Of a DNA stretch of 15,000 nucleotides, positions 8,561 to 15,000 are shown piece by piece. The DNA is taken from positions 1 through 15,000 of the forward strand of contig WPIO01000013.1 of the NCBI GenBank assembly GCA_009760855.2, given 5' to 3'. The translations under genes and the position numbers were made by a program. This DNA comes from Cristatella mucedo (Eukaryota; Bryozoa; Phylactolaemata; Cristatellidae). The notes under the pieces were generated by a model. It made no database searches. It saw only the letters and a list, made by a program, of their open reading frames with translations, and was not told the origin of the DNA. Position 1 is the first letter of the stretch; every line of letters starts with the position of its first letter.

Positions 8561-9212
8561 TGCGAGGATCGCGTCGAGGTGGTTAGTCGTAAGTGTCGTG
8601 CGAACGACAACAAGCTTCACAGGGTTAGGAGTTTGACCGCCATCTGGAGCTTTCTATCCAACTGAAACTGCTGCGCGATCTCGCGGATCACACCCGTACT
8701 CGGTAGCCAGGCGTTCCGTGGTAAATCATGCCCTTGCAGCTAGCACTGGCCGGCTCGTTGGATGCACGTGGATGAGAGACGATTGACTGATCCCTCCAGA
8801 TGATTTGCTATGAAGAAGGTCCACGTACCTGTATCTCCTTCCTGAGGCAGTCCCTGTCGGTGGCACCGAGTCAGCTCCTTCCTACTTCTGCCAATATTCG
8901 GGCCCCGAGTGTTGTACCAACGCTGGCGTTGACCCCTGTCGATCAACGCTTCGGTCTGCTGCCGCAGCTGCTACTGCTGCACGGACGCTGGGCGGTGGGC
9001 GTAGGTTGATGCACAGCCGGCTCATCTCAGGCTACCTTCTACAGACGTTCCTTTACGTGGTGCTAACGCACGTGGCCTCTGCCTTCGGGAACGGCTCTTT
9101 TCTTCCTTCTGCTCGTTCATGCTGTCGCTCGGGGCCGTGCCTGGCGACATTGGGCCGGCGCGACCCGTGGCGGATTGCATTTCACCACCGTGTCGTCGAG
9201 GCGTCACCATGA
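8561..9212. other. Stretch without a supported gene
   Basis: A strong-looking GTAAGT donor at 8590 and a short frame at 8629-8696 (EFDRHLELSIQLKLLRDLAD) could be exon pieces, but acceptors and phases do not resolve into a model. From about 8930 the sequence becomes CpG-rich and all frames open up, which lowers the value of open frames as evidence. Confidence 0.3.
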
Positions 9213-9446
9213 GCTCACCCGACGAACGCCGCATCAGTTCGCCGTTGCCGATGGCCAGAAGCTCGCGCCGTTCGGCGTGTACCCCTCCGAGTCCCCATCC
9301 GAATTATCTCTGTCGACCATATCCGGAGGAGCCACACAGTGATGTCCTCCTCTCACGACATCGTCATCGGCCCAGGTACGAAGTTAACGCTCGAACCTCG
9401 GGGTCTGCACTCATCCTACCGACCATGTCCGCTACCGGCTGCGGAG
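9213..9446 (+). CDS. Candidate exon joining in phase to the exon at 11702 (5' edge unknown)
   Basis: A frame open after TGA at 9210-9212 reaches a strong donor, GCGGAG followed by GTGAGA, at 9447 in phase 0. The exon at 11702-11808 begins in phase 0, so the two can be joined. The frame includes VPIRIISVDHIRRSHTVMSS, HDIVIGPGTKLTLEPRG and YRPCPLPAAE. The acceptor is unresolved; several AGs lie between 9230 and 9340. All three plus frames are open through much of this CpG-rich block and each gives protein-looking text, so the frame rests only on the donor and phase match. Confidence 0.28.
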
Positions 9447-10519
9447 GTGAGATTCCATGGATGAGCGGCTCGCCCATGATCGAAACGCACTGCTCCCTTT
9501 GCTTTTCCCGACTCGCTGGGCCCTGCTTCCATCGTCGTCCCGTTCTCCTTCTCCGCCCTACTTCACTTCCGTGTAAATGTTTCTGCTGCTTATCTGCGAT
9601 ACGGTGCTGAGCGTCGCCCTCAGCGCCACCTTCGGTACAGCTTAGCTTGATGCAGAGCCTCATGTTATCTACCTCAATTATGGTGGCAGTGCAAGAGAGG
9701 CTGTACTGGCCGGCTCTACATTGAGAGTCATTCATGCTGCCACGATCACTTTGCCTAAGACTTACCTTCACTGACGTCGGCATCATTCTGTCTTTGCGAA
9801 AGTTGAAGAGACAGGGCACAGGGGTCTAAAACGAAATAACGGCAGCATATTTCTTCAATTTGTTCGCTGGCAATGTGTCTTTAAAAATCGCCATCCATCC
9901 GAAGCAATCCGCACACTTATTCAAGTATCTGGGAGCGTGTGGATGCGTGGTGAGGAGTGCGTTTGCAATGACCACAGAGCTTGAAGACTGGCGATAACCT
10001 TCGAAAAGGTCGGGAACTGCTGAAGACACCGAGCGAAAGCTAGGCTGAAGCAGCCGAGCAACGTGGCCCACTTTTCTGCGACCCCCGCGGGTCGACCTAG
10101 ACTAGCTGGGGAATGGCTGAAGTGCTTGAACGACTCGAGATAATTCCAGGGTAACCTGAGCCGCCCAGGAGCACATACCTGCTTTACCGGCCTTGGATTC
10201 AGGTTCTGCAATCCAGCGTGGCTTTGCCTAACAGAATCAGGTCACTACTCTTGCACACCCACTCTTCCAGGGCCGACTGCGCCTAGGGCCAGTGTGTAGT
10301 GCTACTGGCCCCCAGCTCGGCGAAAAAGGCACGATTCCCACACGTGAGGCGTTGATGGTCAGCCAATACCTGGTCGTGCCATGCATGACACCTGGTAGTA
10401 TGGCACCTGGTCGGGCTGGTGGTCCCACTAAGGCTAGCTGAAAGTCGTAACTCGTAGCTGAAGCAGTCCAGCACTGACTCGTACTGCCGAATAGGCAGCC
10501 TGGGCTGCCACTTGTCTCG
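9447..10519. other. Stretch without a supported gene
   Basis: Several open frames on the minus strand (9364-9819, 9826-10071, 9921-10211) overlap one another and show no motif or clear splice borders. No RNA gene or repeat seen. Confidence 0.35.
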
Positions 10520-10730
10520 GCTGAGATCTGCTTTTGCTTCGCTCGTCCTCCGTCGCAAAGTCGAGGCCAAGGCCGCCGGCTCATCTGTGAGCCGAGCGTG
10601 CGCCCTGCTTGGCTGCGGCGTCCATTGGCCGAGGCGAACCAGGCGCTGGCTCTCGAGGCAGCCAGTTTTTTGGGGGGCGCTGACGTCGGCTCGACTCTCC
10701 CGCGGGGCACGCCGGCGGCCGGATGTACTT
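10520..10730. promoter_or_regulatory. CpG-rich block with CCAAT- and CRE-like sites
   Basis: Dense CpG sequence about 1 kb upstream of the exon at 11702. It contains an inverted CCAAT box (ATTGG, 10624-10628) and TGACGTC (10681-10687), a CRE-like core. Both are short motifs that occur by chance, but together in a local CpG peak they suggest a promoter. Frames on both strands are open here because of base composition, and I do not call them genes. Direction of transcription, if any, is not shown by the sequence. Confidence 0.3.
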
Positions 10731-10810
10731 TTGGCTTGGAAGCTACTCTTTGGATTTTACTAGAAGCTTTTATTCTGGGCTCAGGGGAAGTGGAGAGGGG
10801 AGCATTCGTT

Positions 10811-10968
10811 GGGGCTAAGTAAATAAATAAATAATGCATTTGTATAGCGCCCCAAGAGAACTTAATCTCTATTCAGGCGCTTCACGTATGCCTCGGGGCT
10901 CGAGCCCACGACCTCAGCTAAACCTTGGTCGGAGCAAGCACCTTAACTGCTGGACCAACCAGTTTCGG
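10811..10968 (-). mobile_element. tRNA-derived SINE with A- and B-boxes and AT-rich tail
   Basis: Read on the minus strand it starts with a tRNA-like head. An A-box TGGTCCAGCAG (complement of 10947-10957) fits TRGYNNARNNG completely. A B-box GGCTCGAGCCC (complement of 10896-10906) differs at two positions from GGTTCGANTCC. A body with a GCGCC palindrome-like part follows, then GGCGCTATACAAATGCATT and a (TTTA)n tail (10820-10834 on the plus strand). Pol III transcription from the internal promoter and LINE-dependent insertion are known for such elements. No clear target-site duplication is visible. It shares CTGAGGTCGTGGG with the SINE at 14.3-14.5 kb. Confidence 0.8.
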
Positions 10969-11701
10969 CATGATATGCTAAACACTTTTTTCCTTTTTCG
11001 TGTCACCAGATAGTAAGAAACTATAAATGGCTTGGAGGGGTCCCTGCTTTATTCTATTTCGTGTTGTCAGCTTGACCGACAAAACAAGTCGAACAATGTT
11101 TGAATGATATCATTAGTAGGTATAGGTCATAACCAGTGGGTTTCTTCTATTTAAACTGAGAAATTAGGACAAGAAGGAGTGTTGCAATGATGTCATCAAC
11201 TTTCCACCAACCCCCGTCGAGTACCTGTCAGAATCACGCTGTCAACGTGGCTTGCTGTATGCTATTTTTCCTGCCGTAGTTGTGTGCCAAGCTATGTAGC
11301 TGTTACTTGCCTTTGCCCGCTTAGACTGGCATTTCTCGTGTCATCATTCCATTAGATCTAACGTTGAGGTCTTAGCAGATGCGAAATGGTACAGTCTTCA
11401 CTGTATTAGATTCTGCAGACCTCAATACATCCGTTTTATTCTCAACGTATCGAGTCCATTTGCCTCCAGATCAGATCAGATGTGACTCAGGGTATTAATA
11501 GCAGAGAGACATTCGTGAATAGTTTTTTTTTTTTTTTGCGTCCGATGTGCTACCGAGAATACGCTAATCGGGCTTCCACTAGGATCCAAACTAGGTTTTT
11601 TGTTGCTCCGAGATTTTTCTGGATCGATTCCCGGTCGCTAGCCCGAGGTATCGGGCGAAGCGCCGAGCGAACCCTGATTGACACTGAAGTTTCGCTTGCA
11701 G
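10969..11701. other. Presumed intron or upstream flank, no gene seen
   Basis: AT-rich unique sequence with a 15-T run at 11523-11537. The last 20 bases before 11702 (ending TTTCGCTTGCAG) form a reasonable acceptor. A perfect 6-bp hairpin with a GGTA loop lies at 11641-11656. Confidence 0.4.
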
Positions 11702-11808
11702 GACGTATGCACAAGTGTAGTGGAGCACGTTTGTTCAGCCGCTCGTGTGACGACCACCATAAGAGCGACGACCACGGTCAAGGTTGAGGTGCACACCAGT
11801 CCTTCCCG
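11702..11808 (+). CDS. Penultimate coding exon of an unrecognised gene
   Basis: Bordered by TTTCGCTTGCAG on the left and TCCCG followed by GTGAGTGC on the right, a strong donor. Only one of the three plus frames is open across the 107 nt. It starts in phase 0 and ends in phase 2. The translation begins DVCTSVVEHVCSAARV, continues with a Thr/Arg-rich stretch (TTTIRATTT) and ends VKVEVHTSPS. Joined to the next exon it gives Arg at the junction. Two cysteines eight residues apart and the Thr-rich stretch could suit an extracellular or linker segment, but I recognise no domain. A possible upstream partner with matching phase ends at 9446. Confidence 0.55.
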
Positions 11809-11907
11809 GTGAGTGCTCGCCGTCGCACTCGGATTGCTCTCGCCTGCACATCCTGCCGGGCACATTTCGCTATGGTGCACATGTCTGCTACAAGGTGCCC
11901 TCTTTAG

Positions 11908-12046
11908 GCAGCCGGTGACCGGTTGCGAAAACGTTTCGGCGTTGGCAGGCAGTGTTTACGAGGTGGAGCACTACCAGGCGAAGCGGAAGAAGAGAGCGCA
12001 AGGCAGCTCGGACTGTCCTTCAGACGATGAAGAGTCTCAGATCTAG
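11908..12046 (+). CDS. Terminal coding exon, basic then acidic C-terminus, stop TAG
   Basis: The acceptor is GTGCCCTCTTTAG. Its first base completes the codon left in phase 2 by the exon ending at 11808, and the frame then runs 45 codons to TAG at 12044-12046. The translation includes QPVTGCENVSALAGSVYEVE, then HYQAKRKKRAQ, a short basic patch that could act as a nuclear-localisation or membrane-proximal signal, then GSSDCPSDDEESQI at the C-terminus, which is Ser/acidic like a casein-kinase-2-type site. The final -SQI does not match a standard PDZ ligand well. The phase match with a strong donor is the main support. Which gene it ends is not known: the one begun near 1.7 kb, or one starting near 10.5 kb. 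Confidence 0.58.
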
Positions 12047-12490
12047 TTTACCAACGAGAGTGTAAGCTTCGCAGGCGACGATGCTGCTGCTTGTGGCCGA
12101 ACCCGTTTCCTCTCAGCACCGGGCTCATAGGTCAAGCAATGCACTGGCGCTCGAGATTTTATCACTATTTGGGCCCATTCTCTCTCGGCCTTCGCCTTCT
12201 TTTCGTCCTCGTCCCTCGTCCGTTCGCCTTTCGCATCCTCATCCTCCTCTGCCGCCACCTTTCACTTATCTTTCGCATCCTCTTCATTCTTCCTTCTTGC
12301 CCTTTCTGCTCCTCTTCTGCTCCATCCCTCTTCCTCATCCTCATCCTCCTCATCCTCATCGCCTCTTTCTCCGATTCCTTTCTCCTCACGATCTCTTTTC
12401 CGATTCTTTCCTCCTCACTCCTCTTCCTTCCTTTGTACCATCCCTCATTCGTTGTCGCATTTCACGCCCCAACTTCCTCCCCTGTTCTTG
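12047..12490 (+). other. Probable 3' UTR with TCC/CATCCT-rich stretch
   Basis: Follows the TAG at 12046. From about 12175 to 12480 the plus strand is pyrimidine-rich with degenerate TCATCC and CCTCAT units, clearest at 12328-12364. No AATAAA is found within the next few hundred bases, so the transcript end is not located; ATTAAA at 13193 is distant. Confidence 0.4.
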
Positions 12491-13337
12491 TCTGGGAGTG
12501 CGTCGCAGTGAGCGCATCGTCGATCGTAATCCGTTTGTTGACCTCTCTGCTTAATCCCCGGGTTTTCGCTGTTGTAGAGCTCAGTCGAAGAAGCCTTCCA
12601 TGGTGCTTGTATTTATCCGGATATTTTTTGTATGAACAACCAAGTAGTTATCTATTAAGAGTCAGCAAAGCTGCAGCAGCAGCGCGTACACTCGTTCTCC
12701 AGAAGAATGTGGCTCCATGACACGGCTAGCAGCCGAGCTTTAGAACTGCCAGTGGCTCCTGCCGAAGCCTTGACCTTGTGCATGCCGCAGAGGCACGGCG
12801 GGAGTTGTCTTTCTTCTTCTTCTTCTTTTTTTTGTGCTTAAGCCTGCCTTGCAGGCTGAACGCATCGCTCCTTTTGGCAGCCACTGCCACTATCGCAGTC
12901 ATCAGTGCCCGATACTGACTTCATAGACGCCCACGTCGGGCGAGTCACCGGTGTCTTACAGACTCATCGCGTCTGTTACCGTCGCCACTGCTGCTGGATC
13001 GAGCCGGGAGCCCGAGCGCCTTGGCCGCCTCCATACTGCTTCCTGCGCACTTCGGTCACGATCGCGCAGAGGCGACACAGCCCCGTTCAGTGGCTGGCGA
13101 CTGGATGCAGACACAATACTCTACTTAGTCCATTACCAAGAAGTCAGCAGGGCCAGACCATTGACTGTGATACGAATGTATTACTGGTACCCATTAAAAC
13201 GGGTATATATATGCATCTGTCATTCTCGATGCCGTGGCCGCTGCGATTGCAGAGCATCTTCGCATTGACCATTGAAAGCTTGATCGATCAGACAACTTAA
13301 TCGGTAGTAACCAGAGGTCACAGAGATTCCAGGTGAC
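12491..13337. other. Stretch without a supported gene; (TTC)n and poly-T inside
   Basis: A (TTC)n run at 12808-12826 passes into an 8-9 T run. Short plus frames at 12905-13300 overlap each other and show no motif. No RNA gene seen. Confidence 0.4.
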
Positions 13338-14285
13338 TAATAATACCTTTGTATATATCCATCTGAGAATTTAATCTATTTCTGGGCATTTAGCATATTT
13401 TGCAAAGGAAGCATGATCAAAATGATAATGGTAACGTGCACAGTGTCAACGTGTAAATATGGCCAGTGAAGATATGCATAGTGTCAGCATGCATAAGTAC
13501 ACACAAGACAAACCAAAGGACCCACCAAATGTTGTGAGAAAAAAGATGCGTTTTTAGCTTCTTTTTAAGTGTTGCTAAGTCAGGGAATGTCATGACGTCA
13601 GTCAGGAGTGAGTTCCAGGCTTTGGGGGGCGAACGAGCTGAAGGATTTGAGGTCTCCAAAGGATTTGAAGCATAGCTAAACGATTTGAGTAAGAAAAGTG
13701 AGCGGCACGATGCCTAGCCTGCTGGGGGTTATTCTGAGCGGTAGGCTGGAGTCGGTGATGAAATCACTAGGCGAGCGAGCGAGCTTGCCACTTTACTCGC
13801 TAAGTCGGGATGATGCCGTAAGGTCAATCGGGAGTGAGCTCTAGGCTTTGGGAGTGAGCGTATTAACTAATGCACGGTCTCCGAAGCATTTGAGGTTAGC
13901 TCGAGTTATAGCTGAATCACTTTAGTGCACAGGCCGGAAGACCTCTGAGTAGTGAATTACAGAAGTTGACACGGAATGCCAAAATGCATGGACCAATCTG
14001 GACGTAGTATCCCTGTTTAAGCCGGCCCGATTTTTAGCAAGTTTACGTAGCTGAACGTAGGCAGAATTGACTGAAGCTGAAGTGGTCTTCTAGTGAGAGG
14101 TCACTTTGGAACAGAACCCTTAGGTTTCGTGCAGCTGCTACAGGAGATATGCTAGCGGAGCCAATTTTGAGCGTTAGCTCCAACCGACTGCAAAAGAACT
14201 CAGCTCTCTCCTTAAACTCGTTCCCACGCTGGCTGACTCGCATATTTCTATCCTCAATCTCCATACCTCCCGAGGCTGGCGGGCT
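13338..14285 (-). mobile_element. LINE (non-LTR retrotransposon) relic, 3' part of reverse transcriptase and 3' tail
   Basis: Read on the minus strand from 14264, LTLKIGSASISPVAAARNLR and VLFQSDLSLEDH match the usual LINE motif (hydrophobic-G, I-P-S, RNLGV-FDS-L-H) of L2/CR1/Jockey-type reverse transcriptases. From 14071, in a shifted frame, VNSAYVQLRKLAKNRAGLNR and TTSRLVHAFWHS match the following LRKI-K-R-L and LVHAFVTSRLDYCNSLL segment. Then GDRALVNTLTPKA and, further on, PPKAWNSL and FPDLATLKKKLKTHLF match the GDRAFS-APKLWNSLP and FK-LLKTHLF end of ORF2. Frameshifts, in-frame stops and loss of the segment between the two blocks show it is dead. The 3' end, at 13338-13400, carries the tail discussed under findings. 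The 5' end is truncated near 14285. The exact LINE clade is not settled by eye. Confidence 0.85.
13574..13895. repeat. Direct duplication (offset about 225 bases) inside the LINE relic
   Basis: GCTAAGTCAGGGA with GGAGTGAGTTCCAGGCTTTG, GGTCTCCAAAGGATTTGA (from 13574) recurs from 13799 as GCTAAGTCGGGA, GGAGTGAGCTCTAGGCTTTG and GGTCTCCGAAGCATTTGA. Both copies encode the KLWNSLP-type motif on the minus strand; the right-hand copy has a stop where the Trp belongs. Confidence 0.7.
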
Positions 14286-14299
14286 GCAGATTTTATCTA

Positions 14300-14520
14300 A
14301 AAGAAATTAGGTAAACATTTTATATTATTTATTTATCTATTATTAAACATATTATTGACAATATTATTTACCAGTCTCGATTTTTGGAGCGGCAGAAGAG
14401 CCTTATTGGCTACCACCACACCGCTTGCAGTTGGCAATAATGTACAGCCCACAGCGGGATTCAAACCCACGACCTCAGTCATTAAGAGCGAGCACATTAC
14501 CTCCTGGTCTATGACGGCCA
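14300..14520 (-). mobile_element. Second tRNA-derived SINE, different body
   Basis: On the minus strand the head has an A-box-like TAGACCAGGAGG (complement of 14500-14511; one mismatch) and a B-box GGTTTGAATCC (complement of 14457-14467; one mismatch to GGTTCGANTCC). They are spaced 44 bases apart as in a real tRNA. The body to 14380 is unlike the SINE at 10.8 kb, and the tail is AT-rich with TTATTTATTTATC. It shares CTGAGGTCGTGGG with that SINE. No acceptor-stem closure is visible, so it is not a functional tRNA gene. Confidence 0.68.
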
Positions 14521-14609
14521 ACTACCGCATTAATTTCCGTCGCTCGCTTGCTGTCGCTTCACCTGCTTCCGGCAGCAAAAGAAGGAACCTCATTCGTAGC
14601 TGTACACAC

Positions 14610-14700
14610 ATGTATAGCGCACTTCTCTGCATTTCTTTCTCTTTCCCTCGATCTCGCTCTTACTTTCTACCTCCTCCTTTGCGTCATCGTCGCCGTCCTC
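14610..14700. repeat. Pyrimidine-rich low-complexity stretch
   Basis: TTTCTTTCTCTTTCCCTCGA-type sequence leading into the minisatellite at 14701. Confidence 0.5.
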
Positions 14701-14760
14701 CACCTTCCTCGCTGCCACCTTCCTCACTGCCACCATCCTCGCTGCCACCATTCTTCGCGA
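14701..14760. repeat. 15-bp minisatellite, four units
   Basis: Units CACCTTCCTCGCTGC, CACCTTCCTCACTGC, CACCATCCTCGCTGC and CACCATTCTTCGCGA follow head to tail. The first three differ from each other at one or two positions and the fourth decays. The 15-base unit keeps one frame open, giving a Ser/Leu/Pro repeat, but there is no other sign of coding. Confidence 0.88.
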
Positions 14761-14976
14761 CGCCTCCGTCCCTTGGCAAATGAACCCCGGTCGGTGGGCG
14801 TGGAGCTTTTTGTAGCAGTCTGCTCGTGTGTTCTTCGAGGTACCGATCTATCTATTGCTACGATACTTTTTCCGGAAAGGATCTCAGCCGAAGCTCATAG
14901 CCAGCCATCTTGACGTGCACGCAGAAAACTACGAAATCTTGCGCCGTTCAAGTTATCTCCGCGAGCAGCTTGTCCG

Positions 14977-14989
14977 CCCCCCCCCCCCC
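14977..14989. repeat. Poly-C run (13 C)
   Basis: Thirteen consecutive C residues. The length is likely to vary or to be miscalled by sequencing. Confidence 0.95.
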
Positions 14990-15000
14990 AGGCGATGTGT

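Noticed and set aside
8950-9110. Similarity to P4-type flippase ATPase (LLLLHGRW followed by a hydrophobic segment)
   Set aside because: Only about ten residues match, in two different frames separated by a stop, and no catalytic or upstream motif is present. Chance is more likely.
10237-10839. Minus-strand frame of 200 codons
   Set aside because: It runs from unique sequence through the CpG-rich block into the SINE tail, where it begins. No motif is visible.
7564-11228. Identical 15-base word CCGTCGAGTACCTGT at 7564-7578 and 11214-11228
   Set aside because: Flanks do not align, and one such coincidence in 15 kb is not very unlikely.
11610-11660. B-box-like GGATCGATTCC as part of another SINE
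   Set aside because: No A-box at the right distance and no related tail; a single 10 of 11 match is expected by chance.
14440-14520. Functional tRNA gene on the minus strand
   Set aside because: A- and B-box-like elements are present, but no acceptor stem or clover-leaf closes, and an AT-rich tail follows; a SINE head fits better.
1-15000. CRISPR array, operon, phage or bacterial mobile element
   Set aside because: No regularly spaced repeats, no ribosome-binding-site-led gene clusters and no such protein motifs on either strand; repeats and splice-like borders indicate an animal genome.

Overview
The window reads as nuclear DNA of an animal. It has no bacterial-style packed genes, and nothing in it is viral. 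What can be supported is short exon-like islands with GT/AG borders, long stretches without genes, abundant simple repeats and decayed retroelements. The tRNA-derived SINEs with an AATAATGCATTTGTATAGCGC-type end and the LINE reverse-transcriptase relic are of kinds I know from invertebrates, molluscs especially. That placement is an inference, not a demonstration.

Layout, left to right. Positions 1-480 show nothing recognisable. Positions 500-1150 are CpG-rich and may hold the 5' end of a plus-strand gene, with a possible exon ending at a GTGAGC donor at 1148. A pure (CT)n microsatellite (about 1460-1665) lies just before the clearest exon (1739-1897). A second clear exon (2825-2965) follows, and the presumed intron after it opens with a homopyrimidine-rich tract of about 1.15 kb (2968-4120). 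Both clear exons begin and end in phase 1, so their frames join. From 4.1 to 9.5 kb the sequence is mostly featureless. It holds three tentative exons (6617-6762, 8041-8214, about 9213-9446), degraded SINE-type fragments near 5.97-6.09 and 8.43-8.56 kb, and a degenerate direct repeat near 7.43-7.69 kb. A second CpG-rich block lies at 10520-10730, and a SINE at 10811-10968.

Two exons at 11702-11808 and 11908-12046 join in phase and end at a TAG, giving the 3' end of a plus-strand coding sequence with a basic then acidic C-terminus. I cannot tell whether they belong to the same gene as the exons at 1.7-3 kb or to a gene starting at the 10.5 kb block. I do not recognise the protein(s). A pyrimidine-rich possible 3' UTR follows.

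The right end is mobile-element territory. A minus-strand, 5'-truncated, frameshifted LINE relic spans about 13338-14285, and a second tRNA-derived SINE lies at about 14300-14520. A 15-bp minisatellite (14701-14760) and a 13-C run close the window. The best-supported notable observation is that the 3' end of the LINE relic resembles the 3' tail of the SINE at 10.8 kb and two degraded fragments, the pattern expected of a SINE family mobilised by a partner LINE.
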